From an uncultured Cryomorphaceae bacterium (GTDB lineage: Bacteria; Bacteroidota; Bacteroidia; Flavobacteriales; Schleiferiaceae), in assembly GCA_913049845.1 (NCBI GenBank), contig CAJWZE010000014.1:1-33001 (forward strand): a DNA stretch of 33,001 nucleotides, written 5' to 3'. This document shows positions 25,749-33,001 of this stretch, one piece after another. Every line of letters starts with the position of its first letter. The stretch's first letter is position 1. The position numbers and the translations under genes are program-made. Under the pieces are notes generated by a model. It saw only the letters and a list, made by a program, of their open reading frames with translations, was not told the DNA's origin and made no database searches.

Positions 25749-26678
25749 ATGAGTTCATACACGAAGGATCAACTCAATCTGCACTTCATTGTGTTCATCT
25801 GGGGCTTCACCGCCATCCTCGGTAAGTTTATAAGTATCGATGCTTTGGCATTAGTTTATAACCGTACGGCAGTCACTTCGGTGGCCATTGGAATATACCT
25901 ACTTGTCTTGGAAAGAGGTTTCAAAGCCAATTCAAAGGACCTTCTCTTTATGTGGCTTTGTGGTATACTTATCGCGGTGCATTGGATCACCTTTTTCGGA
26001 GCAATCAAAATTTCAAACGTCAGCATCACACTAGCAGGTGTTTCTACCGGGGCCCTTTGGTCCTCGTTACTAAGTCCGATTTTATCCAAAACAAGGTTCG
26101 ACCCCACAGAACTTCTGCTCGGACTATTAGTGATCTTGGGAATAGGTATCGTTTTTTACGAAGAACCCAATACAGCCGATATTAGACATTTATCTTATTT
26201 CGGTATCGAACTGACCAATTTTCAATTGGGGCTAATTATCGCGCTTTTCAGCTCGATGCTGAGTGCCTCTTTTAGCATACTCAACAAGCAACTTGTCACC
26301 CGTTATCCCAAACCCGTACAAGTCACTTTTTGGGAACTCACTTTTGCGTTTCTTTCCATAGTGTTGTATTGGCTTATCATCGGTAACAACCCGATGAACC
26401 TGTGGGCTACAGAAAATTCTGATTGGATATATATTGCCATCCTCGCGCTGGCCTGTACCGCTTATCCGTTCATAAAAAGTATTGAACTGCTCAAGCGCCT
26501 CTCGCCCTTCAGTGTGATGCTTGCCATCAATCTTGAACCTGTCTATGGTATACTGTTAGCTGCCTTATTTTTCGGCGCTTCAGAAAGTATGGCTCCCCAA
26601 TTTTATATTGGTGTATTTATCATATTCGGAACAGTTATCGCCAATGGTATTATAAAAGCACGCAAAAGAAAAGGCTAA
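25749..26678 (+). CDS. EamA/DMT-superfamily transporter
   Basis: 309 residues, about ten hydrophobic helices arranged as two EamA repeats (roughly 8-145 and 160-305). N-terminal FIVFIWGFTAILGKFISIDAL and the motif VSTGALWSSLLSPIL at the end of repeat 1, and NLEPVYGILLAALFFGE-like NLEPVYGILLAALFFGASES in repeat 2, are typical. Such permeases export or import amino acids, purines or other small metabolites; the substrate cannot be told. The ATG at 25749 lies 1 base after the lptF/G stop; the longer frame from 25677 would overlap that gene. Confidence 0.92.
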   Translation: MSSYTKDQLNLHFIVFIWGFTAILGKFISIDALALVYNRTAVTSVAIGIYLLVLERGFKANSKDLLFMWLCGILIAVHWITFFGAIKISNVSITLAGVSTGALWSSLLSPILSKTRFDPTELLLGLLVILGIGIVFYEEPNTADIRHLSYFGIELTNFQLGLIIALFSSMLSASFSILNKQLVTRYPKPVQVTFWELTFAFLSIVLYWLIIGNNPMNLWATENSDWIYIAILALACTAYPFIKSIELLKRLSPFSVMLAINLEPVYGILLAALFFGASESMAPQFYIGVFIIFGTVIANGIIKARKRKG

Positions 26679-26723
26679 AGCAATTTGTTTTGGTATTTTG
26701 CGAGTTGTGAAAACACATAAAAC

Positions 26724-27677
26724 ATGGAATACCTTTCATTCGAAAAACCTATTGAGGAGCTTGAAATTCAACTAAATAAAGCTTCTGAACTGGCAGATGA
26801 AACGGGCGTTGATATGGCCAAAACCATAGACGATATCCGCAAAAAGCTGGTGGACAAGAAAAAAGAAATCTACGGAAACTTAAGCGCTTGGGAGCGAGTT
26901 CAACTCTCGCGTCACCCTCAGCGTCCATATACACAGGCGTACATCGAAGCGCTGACTGAAGGGAATTTTATCGAATTACACGGCGATCGCGGCGTGAAAG
27001 ACGACAAAGCTATGATTGGCGGTTGGGGAAAGATGGGCGACCAAACTTACATGTTCATCGGCCAGCAAAAAGGGGTGAACACAAAAATGCGTCAGTACCG
27101 TAACTTTGGTATGGCAAATCCTGAAGGGTATCGCAAAGCACTTCGATTGATGAAACAAGCTGAAAAGTTTGGAAGACCTATCGTAACTTTAATCGATACT
27201 CCTGGAGCTTTCCCTGGTTTGGAAGCTGAGGAACGTGGACAAGGCGAAGCAATTGCTAAAAACATTATGGAGATGTCTCGCCTCAAGGTTCCTGTGATTT
27301 GTATCATCATTGGCGAAGGGGCATCAGGAGGTGCCATCGGTATTGGTGTTGGCGATAAAGTTTTAATGCTTGAGAACACTTGGTATTCAGTGATATCTCC
27401 TGAAAGCTGTTCTTCAATTCTTTGGAGGTCTTGGGACCACAAGGAGAAAGCAGCAGAAGCTTTAAAATTGACTGCCACTGACATGAAGAAAAATGGATTG
27501 ATCGACGGCATCATCAAGGAGCCATTAGGCGGTGCACACGCACATCCAGAATTGATCTTTGAAGAAGTTAAAAAGGCCATCATAAAGCATACTAAAGCAT
27601 TGAGCAAATTGAGCCCTGAAGAACGCGTGGAACAGCGTATGGAAAAGTTCTTCAATATGGGCGTATACGCTGAATAA
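26724..27677 (+). CDS. accA: Acetyl-CoA carboxylase carboxyltransferase subunit alpha
   Basis: Alpha half of the carboxyltransferase that moves CO2 from carboxybiotin to acetyl-CoA, the first committed step of fatty acid synthesis. 317 residues, normal length: N-terminal helical part with [18 protein letters not shown], then the crotonase fold with [74 protein letters not shown] and [13 protein letters not shown]. The partner accD is not in the window. dnaB follows after 5 bases. Confidence 0.98.
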   Translation: MEYLSFEKPIEELEIQLNKASELADETGVDMAKTIDDIRKKLVDKKKEIYGNLSAWERVQLSRHPQRPYTQAYIEALTEGNFIELHGDRGVKDDKAMIGGWGKMGDQTYMFIGQQKGVNTKMRQYRNFGMANPEGYRKALRLMKQAEKFGRPIVTLIDTPGAFPGLEAEERGQGEAIAKNIMEMSRLKVPVICIIIGEGASGGAIGIGVGDKVLMLENTWYSVISPESCSSILWRSWDHKEKAAEALKLTATDMKKNGLIDGIIKEPLGGAHAHPELIFEEVKKAIIKHTKALSKLSPEERVEQRMEKFFNMGVYAE

Positions 27678-27682
27678 GAATT

Positions 27683-29197
27683 ATGGAAGACCCGCAATAC
27701 AGCAATCAAGCGCCAAGAAATCTTGGACAGACTACCAACCTGACCGCAGGCGGCCGAGTACCGCCACAGGCAGTTGATTTGGAAGAGGCTGTATTGGGTG
27801 CACTTCTCATTGATAAGAATGCGTTAGCCAAGGTTATCGACATCTTGCACCCCGAGGCGTTCTACAAAGACCAACATAAGGATATCTACAAATCCATCAC
27901 CATTCTCTTTGGTGATAACCAACCTGTTGATATTCTAACTGTTGCCGCAGAACTGCGTAAAGAGGGAATCATAAAAAAAGCTGGTGGTGAGTCATACCTA
28001 GCACAGCTCAGCCAAAAAGTTAGTTCTGGTGCTCACATAGAGTACCACGCTCGCATTATTCTGCAAAAACACATTCAACGAGAGTTAGTACGTATTTCTT
28101 CAGAGATTATCGAGAGTGCTTTTGATGAGACTACCGATGTCCTAGAACTATTGGACAATGCCGAACAAAAGCTTTTTGAAGTTGCCCAGGGGAACTTGAA
28201 AAGAAATTACGAAAGTGCAGAAGACCTCATTCGTCAAGCGATCGATAAGATTGAGAATATTTCTAAGCAGGAAGGACTTTCGGGTGTTCCCTCGGGTTTT
28301 GCTGCATTAGACCAAGTTACTTCCGGTTGGCAACCTTCAGATTTGATTATTCTCGCCGCTCGGCCAGGTATGGGTAAGACCGCTTTTGTTCTATCTATGG
28401 CTAGAAACATGGCGGTAGAACACCAGAAAAAGGTCGCTGTATTCTCGCTTGAGATGTCTTCGGTTCAGCTGATTACTAGGATTATATCTTCCGAAACAGG
28501 ACTAAGCTCTGAGAAGCTTCGTAAGGGAGATCTGACAGATAGAGAATGGAATAACCTTACTTCAGGCGTAAAAGACCTGGAAAAAGCCAGTCTCTTCATT
28601 GACGACACCCCAGCGCTCTCCGTGTTCGACCTTCGTGCGAAGGTTCGTCGTCTAGCGAGTACGCAAGGTTTGGATTTGATTGTCATCGACTACTTACAGC
28701 TGATGACTGTAGGAGGATCTAAAACACAAGGCAACCGTGAGCAAGAGATCTCAACCATTTCTCGTTCACTAAAGTCTATCGCGAAAGAACTCAATGTACC
28801 AGTAATTGCACTTTCGCAGCTGTCTCGTGCCGTTGAAACACGTTCAACATCAAAGCGTCCACAACTCAGTGACCTTCGTGAATCTGGTGCTATTGAGCAA
28901 GATGCCGATATAGTAAGCTTCATTTACCGTCCTCAATACTATGGTATTGAAGAATGGGAAGATGGAGATCCTTCAGAAAACCAAGCTGAAATTATCATTG
29001 CGAAACACCGTAATGGTTCGTTAGAAGATGTTCGACTTAGATTCATCGCAGAACTTGCCAAATTCGCCGATCTCGACCAAGGTTCTACCATGATGATGGA
29101 AAGTAAAATGAACGAAGGTGGTGGAGTTACACATTCGAACGACGGGTACGATAATCTTCCTACACCAGGTCTTGACGGAGGTGATGTACCTTTCTAA
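27683..29197 (+). CDS. dnaB: Replicative DNA helicase
   Basis: Hexameric 5'-3' helicase that unwinds DNA at the fork. 504 residues: N-terminal domain (about 25-130, PPQAVDLEEAVLGALLIDKNAL, LHPEAFYKDQHKDIYKSI), linker helix, then RecA-like domain with Walker A ARPGMGKTA (226-234), SLEMSSVQLITRIIS, Walker B VIDYLQLM, ALSQLSRAVETR with the arginine finger region, and DLRESGAIEQDADIVSFIYR. No intein is present. The last 14 bases overlap the next gene. Confidence 0.98.
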   Translation: MEDPQYSNQAPRNLGQTTNLTAGGRVPPQAVDLEEAVLGALLIDKNALAKVIDILHPEAFYKDQHKDIYKSITILFGDNQPVDILTVAAELRKEGIIKKAGGESYLAQLSQKVSSGAHIEYHARIILQKHIQRELVRISSEIIESAFDETTDVLELLDNAEQKLFEVAQGNLKRNYESAEDLIRQAIDKIENISKQEGLSGVPSGFAALDQVTSGWQPSDLIILAARPGMGKTAFVLSMARNMAVEHQKKVAVFSLEMSSVQLITRIISSETGLSSEKLRKGDLTDREWNNLTSGVKDLEKASLFIDDTPALSVFDLRAKVRRLASTQGLDLIVIDYLQLMTVGGSKTQGNREQEISTISRSLKSIAKELNVPVIALSQLSRAVETRSTSKRPQLSDLRESGAIEQDADIVSFIYRPQYYGIEEWEDGDPSENQAEIIIAKHRNGSLEDVRLRFIAELAKFADLDQGSTMMMESKMNEGGGVTHSNDGYDNLPTPGLDGGDVPF

Positions 29198-30458
29198 AAA
29201 CACCATATTCACACTATTCATTTCGCTATTCTTCAGCGTTTCAAAAGGTCAAGTCCTTATTCCTATGGATTATGAAGGACAAAGGAATCATTTGAAAGCC
29301 TATGGTCTCGTTTACGAGGCTATTACTTCCGGTTACGATTGCCATTGGCTACTCAACTATAGAGGTGGGTCGTTTGCCATCCTTGATGCTGATCAAAATA
29401 TAGTTGAAAAAGCATTGCTCAAGGGAATATCCTACGAAAAAAATAGTGCCCAAACTCTACTCAGCCTGATGACTGAACTTAAAAGCCCAAGCACTAATAC
29501 CAATAGTATTGAACTTGAAAGGGTGCCTAAAATTGCCGTTTATTCTCCAGCAGGCAAACAACCTTGGGACGATGCTGTAACTCTAGTGCTTACCTATGCC
29601 GAAATTCCATTTGTCACCATATACGATGAAGAAATACTTACTGGGCAACTGGAAGAATACGAATGGCTCCACCTCCACCATGAAGACTTCACTGGTCAGT
29701 ACGGTAAATTCTACGGGGCATACAGAGATGCAGCTTGGTACATAAATCAAAAGGCTCTGTTCGAAGCAGATGCGCGCGCGTTAGGCTATTCTAAAGTAAG
29801 CCAAGTGAAAGGTGTTGTGGCAAAAACCATTTCATCATACGTCAATAATGGTGGCTTTCTCTTCGCAATGTGTTCAGCCACCGATTCCTATGATATTGCC
29901 TTAGCTGCAGAAGGCGTAGACATCTGTGAAAGTATGTTTGATGGAGATCCGTCCGCTCCAGGGGCAGCCCTCCAGCTAGACCATTCAAAGTGCTTTGCCT
30001 TTGAGAATTTCATATTGGAAACTAACCCCTTACGATACGAGTATTCATCCATTGATATCACTGAGAAACGGGTACGCAAATTGAAGGAAAATCAAGACTA
30101 CTTTGAGCTGTTTGATTTTTCGGCGAAATACGACGTGGTACCAACCATCTTGGTTCAAAACCATACTTCGCTTGTCAAAAGCTTTTACGGACAAACCACC
30201 GCCTATAGCCTAGAAACTCTTAAGCCTTCTACTACTGTATTAGGTTCAAATAAGGTTGATAAGGCCGCTCGATACATTCATGGCACCTTTGGGAAGGGGT
30301 ATTGGACTTTTTACGGTGGTCACGACCCAGAGGATTACCAACACCGCGTGGGCGATGAGCCTACTGATCTAATGAATCATCCGAATAGCGCTGGTTATCG
30401 ATTGATTCTAAACAATATTCTTTTCCCAGCAGCAAAGAAGCCGCCACAGAAGACCTAG
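29184..30458 (+). CDS. Conserved secreted protein of Flavobacteriia (often labelled asparagine synthetase B), function unknown
   Basis: 424 residues from the ATG at 29184, which opens a signal-like segment (hydrophobic 7-18, KGQ at about 23). The body is strongly conserved in my memory of Flavobacteriia: LIPMDYEGQRNHLKAYGLVY, WLLNYRGGSF, KQPWDDAVTLVLTYAEIP, WLHLHHEDFTGQYGKFYGAY, FLFAMCSATDSYDIALAAEG (Cys230), IHGTFGKGYWTFYGGHDPED (His380) and HRVGD. It has neither the N-terminal catalytic Cys2 nor the ATP-pyrophosphatase SGGLDS loop of real asparagine synthetase B, so that label is not supported. The MCSATD turn with Cys230 and the later GGHDPED recall class I glutamine-amidotransferase-like folds; this is only a hypothesis. 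Overlaps dnaB by 14 bases and the porin gene by 4. Confidence 0.85.
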   Translation: MYLSKNTIFTLFISLFFSVSKGQVLIPMDYEGQRNHLKAYGLVYEAITSGYDCHWLLNYRGGSFAILDADQNIVEKALLKGISYEKNSAQTLLSLMTELKSPSTNTNSIELERVPKIAVYSPAGKQPWDDAVTLVLTYAEIPFVTIYDEEILTGQLEEYEWLHLHHEDFTGQYGKFYGAYRDAAWYINQKALFEADARALGYSKVSQVKGVVAKTISSYVNNGGFLFAMCSATDSYDIALAAEGVDICESMFDGDPSAPGAALQLDHSKCFAFENFILETNPLRYEYSSIDITEKRVRKLKENQDYFELFDFSAKYDVVPTILVQNHTSLVKSFYGQTTAYSLETLKPSTTVLGSNKVDKAARYIHGTFGKGYWTFYGGHDPEDYQHRVGDEPTDLMNHPNSAGYRLILNNILFPAAKKPPQKT

Positions 30459-32419
30459 TTAAACAAGGTCCAGCGAGCACTAAGCTGAACCCAACGGTCT
30501 GTCCTCGGTGTTGCACCGAAAGCATAGTAATTGTAATCTGTTAATCCCTCTAAGGCATTTACGACTCGTACGCCTGCTATAAAATTCGCTATTCGCGCTT
30601 CAAATAAGGCGGTTACCCAAGGATAACTGCCGGCTAAATGATCGGTCTGCATGGCCCAGATAGGCACACCCACCAAATACGTTGGTGTATAGAAAGCGTC
30701 CTCAATACTCACATTGATTCCCACCTTCAACTCAAACTTTGTTCCGATACTCATTTTATAATTTGCCTCTGTAAAACCGCCCCAATTCGGTGTGGCAAAT
30801 CCACCAAACGAAGATTTGTAGGCGCCATAGCCCTGAACACTTAAGTTCAAGCCTTGCCTATCACTCATTAATCCGACCTGTGCTCGAGTGTAGGTTCCGT
30901 CCCAAGCTGCTAATTCATCGAAAGATTCCAGGTAACGTATACCTGTTATCTGTGCACCGTAAAGGAGCAATTCCTTTTTCCAAAGCTCCCCTTGCTTCCA
31001 ATCTAACCTTGCCTCATTCTTGAAGTAAGACACTTCGATATCCCTAAAATCATATGAATATCCGTAAAGTTGCTCGAACCGATACATCTTTGGTTGGTGC
31101 AGGAGATTAAGACTAACAGAAAAATCACCAGGGAACTTCGGTATAGAAACTTTGTTTCGTAGATCATAACCACGGGCATTAAAACCAAGAAGATGTATTG
31201 CGTACGTTCCTCTAAACGAAAACACGTTCTGTCGATGTAAAGCTAAAGTACCTTTAGCTCTAACGAATGGTTGAAGTGTATTGTTGAAAGACTCAGTAAC
31301 CGTACTGCTGTCCGTTCTAAAGGCATCCCAGCCTCCTGAATTACTTACTAAGTTCTCTAATCCTACATGGGTTTGTAGAGCATAGTAAGCTCTGGTTGCG
31401 GCAAGTTCTCCTAAAATCTTGTCGTGATGCAGAACAACCTCTGCACTTGTCAATCGTAACGAATCGCTATAATAAAGCGTTCTACTGTCCAATTCTGGTA
31501 CTACAGTCGTGCTGTCCCAAAAATATTCAGTCTGTTGTAAATCATTTTGAATTGCCCACACCGCACTCTTAAGCTGCGCTTTTAAAGTGATGTCCTTTAA
31601 ATGATGATAGTACATGAAATGTAAGCTTTCTTCATACAATTCGCCGCGGTTGTTAGCTACACTAAAGTTTCTTCGTAATGTCGGCACATTAATTTCAAAG
31701 AAATCTGGTGAAATGAGACCGCCGTGCTGACCACTCCTCGCATTAAAGAAACTAAATTCAAAACCGTGCAACGGTAAGGTTCGCTTACCCTCGTTATAGA
31801 CGCCGTCTTGACGCATTTTGATATTAAGCTCGTGTCCGTCTGTACCTTCATTGCGGTATAATCCCAGCGCATTCGAGCGTAAATAATCGACCCATAGTTG
31901 TTTTGCAGAATCTACGGGTGACATTGTCTTTAGACCAAATAGCTGACCGCCACCGATACCTGTAAGTACAGTCAGATCGGTTTTAGGTGAAGTAGCACTG
32001 TGATAATTCGGCATCGCTAGATAAGATCTTGAAAACTGATGCCAACCGTCTAATTCTGGAGTTAGATAAGGATCCAGTGCATCGTACTGTATACCACCTA
32101 TGGCTGAATTCTCTCGTACCGTCCACTCCCACGAGTTAGACCTCCAAATTTCAGACTCAGCCTTGTTATTCATTAGAAGCGTTAGGCTATCCGTAGGCTG
32201 ATCATCTAAACTCATAAAATACCCTTGTCTATAGACCACTGTGCTCAATCCCCTTACACTAGCAGCCTGAGGTTCATTATCAGTAGTATCTAGAACTTCA
32301 TATACACTTGCAGCTTCAACTACAATGTCGCTTAAGTCTCGGTAAGCACTTGTATCAGATTGACCAAAAGCGCTAGCAGTAAATAACAAGAGTAAAGATG
32401 TCAACAAGAAGGGCCTCAT
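30455..32419 (-). CDS. Putative porin (Porin_10-like), large outer-membrane beta-barrel
   Basis: 654 residues with a signal peptide MRPFLLTSLLLLFTASAFGQ. The protein is built of long alternating strands rich in Tyr, Trp and Phe (NFSVANNRGELYEESLHFMY, FSFRGTYAIHLLGFNARGYD, DFRDIEVSYFKNEARLDWK, GLNLSVQGYGAYKSSFGGF) and ends with RWVQLSARWTLFN, a typical terminal beta-signal with an aromatic residue near the end. The conserved LYRNEGTDGHELNIKMRQDG and FFNARSGQHGGLISPDF blocks fit the 'putative porin' family of Bacteroidota, about 650 residues. There is no TonB box or plug domain, so a TonB receptor is unlikely. The start lies about 100 bases beyond the 5S rRNA gene and the stop overlaps the convergent upstream gene by 4 bases. 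Confidence 0.85.
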   Translation of the reverse strand: MRPFLLTSLLLLFTASAFGQSDTSAYRDLSDIVVEAASVYEVLDTTDNEPQAASVRGLSTVVYRQGYFMSLDDQPTDSLTLLMNNKAESEIWRSNSWEWTVRENSAIGGIQYDALDPYLTPELDGWHQFSRSYLAMPNYHSATSPKTDLTVLTGIGGGQLFGLKTMSPVDSAKQLWVDYLRSNALGLYRNEGTDGHELNIKMRQDGVYNEGKRTLPLHGFEFSFFNARSGQHGGLISPDFFEINVPTLRRNFSVANNRGELYEESLHFMYYHHLKDITLKAQLKSAVWAIQNDLQQTEYFWDSTTVVPELDSRTLYYSDSLRLTSAEVVLHHDKILGELAATRAYYALQTHVGLENLVSNSGGWDAFRTDSSTVTESFNNTLQPFVRAKGTLALHRQNVFSFRGTYAIHLLGFNARGYDLRNKVSIPKFPGDFSVSLNLLHQPKMYRFEQLYGYSYDFRDIEVSYFKNEARLDWKQGELWKKELLLYGAQITGIRYLESFDELAAWDGTYTRAQVGLMSDRQGLNLSVQGYGAYKSSFGGFATPNWGGFTEANYKMSIGTKFELKVGINVSIEDAFYTPTYLVGVPIWAMQTDHLAGSYPWVTALFEARIANFIAGVRVVNALEGLTDYNYYAFGATPRTDRWVQLSARWTLFN

Positions 32420-32478
32420 ACGGGCGTAAACTTAATCAATAATGCTGCAATAACGGGTAAACGCTGAGTTTAGCGCAT

Positions 32479-32510
32479 AAAAAAGCCCAACCTATTGCTA
32501 GATTGGGCCT
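32479..32510 (-). terminator. rRNA operon terminator
   Basis: On the minus strand GCCCAATC pairs with GGTTGGGC (plus 32501-32508 and 32485-32492), followed by six T. A second small stem, CGCT/AGCG (32462-32475), follows on the minus strand with TTT and may act as a backup before the porin gene. Confidence 0.85.
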
Positions 32511-32516
32511 GAAAAA

Positions 32517-32620
<104 letters not shown>

Positions 32621-32679
32621 TAAACTTTAAATAAGTTTAATGTGCTAACACATTGGTATATGAACATATAGAGCTCTCG

Positions 32680-33001
32680 TCTTAGAAAGCCACGGGTAAT
32701 TAGTACTTCTCAGCTATGACATTACTGCCTTTACACTTGAAGCCTATCAACGTCCTAATCTCGAACGACCCTTAAGGGAAATCTCATCTTGAGGTGGGCT
32801 TCGCACTTATATGCTTTCAGTGCTTATCCCAACCAGCCGTAGCTACCCTGCGGTGCATCTGGCGATACAACAGGTACACTAGAGGGCTGTCCGACTCGGT
32901 CCTCTCGTACTAAAGTCAGCTCCTCTCAAATTTCCAACGCCCACAGCAGATAGAGACCGAACTGTCTCGCGACGTTCTGAACCCAGCTCGCGTGCCACTT
33001 T
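32680..33001 (-). rRNA. rrl: 23S ribosomal RNA, 3' end (rest outside window)
   Basis: The minus strand carries the last 320 or so bases of 23S rRNA. The sarcin-ricin loop AGTACGAGAGGACC (complement of 32899-32912) is intact, as are the CGCGAGACAGTTCGGTCTCT segment and the terminal GGACGTTGATAGGCTTCAAG and AGTACTAATTACCCGTGGC blocks. The 3' end is placed by analogy with other 23S genes, to within about 5 bases. The 5' part and the 16S gene lie to the right of the window. Confidence 0.97.

Noticed and set aside
29184-30458. Asparagine synthetase B
   Set aside because: No Cys2 glutaminase nucleophile, no SGGLDS ATP-binding loop, and a signal-like N-terminus; the name seems an inherited label.
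32621-32679. tRNA gene between 23S and 5S rRNA
   Set aside because: The spacer is only about 59 bases and has no TTCGAATC-like T-arm or acceptor stem.

Overview
The window is ordinary chromosomal housekeeping DNA from a member of Bacteroidota, most likely class Flavobacteriia, order Flavobacteriales (perhaps a marine Cryomorphaceae/Schleiferiaceae-like lineage; this finer placement is inference). The reasons are the GldF/GldG gliding-type ABC genes, the GlmU-like enzyme peculiar to Bacteroidota, type B L31, the tgt-lptF/G-EamA-accA-dnaB order, a Porin_10-type porin, many secreted proteins with short N-terminal signals, and promoter elements of the Bacteroidota form TAnnTTTG in place of a classical -10 box. 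I see no insertion sequence, prophage, CRISPR array, tRNA gene, toxin-antitoxin pair or defence island. The longest stretch without a gene is 196 bases (20251-20446), so coding density is very high.

Layout. 1-2627: the 3' part of the primary sigma factor gene with its terminator, rpe, the GlmU-like gene, and rpmE. 2760-6549: a beta-helix lipoprotein, a LuxC-type acyl-CoA reductase divergent from a 2[4Fe-4S] ferredoxin, and a secreted protein. 6554-12288 (minus strand): a tightly overlapping run of DUF62 protein, ABM protein, a fused GldF-GldG protein and a DUF4340 lipoprotein, followed by dnaN. 12389-14980: phoH, purC and a small outer-membrane protein. 14981-20250 (minus): a DEDDh exonuclease/GIY-YIG protein, yggS and DUF1015, behind serA and serC. 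20447-22072: pruA. 22126-23449 (minus): a secreted protein and rsmG. 23490-30458 (plus): tgt, lptF/G, an EamA transporter, accA, dnaB and a secreted protein usually mislabelled asparagine synthetase B. 30455-33001 (minus): a large porin and the 5S and 3' 23S rRNA end of an rRNA operon.

How the genes work together. serC and serA form two consecutive steps of serine synthesis. The Gld-type permease/auxiliary fusion and the DUF4340 lipoprotein look like one envelope ABC complex whose ATPase lies elsewhere. dnaN and dnaB serve replication; rsmG, tgt, L31 and the rRNA genes serve translation; accA and lptF/G serve lipid and LPS supply. Most convergent neighbours abut or overlap at their stop codons.

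I found no new multi-gene system. The points most worth a second look are three proteins that keep a family fold but lack its canonical catalytic or metal residues (Tgt without zinc cysteines, DUF62 without the Asp/Arg of its triad, GIY-YIG without Arg/Glu), the GldF-GldG fusion, the probably leaderless divergent rsmG/tgt transcripts, and the conserved uncharacterised protein behind dnaB.
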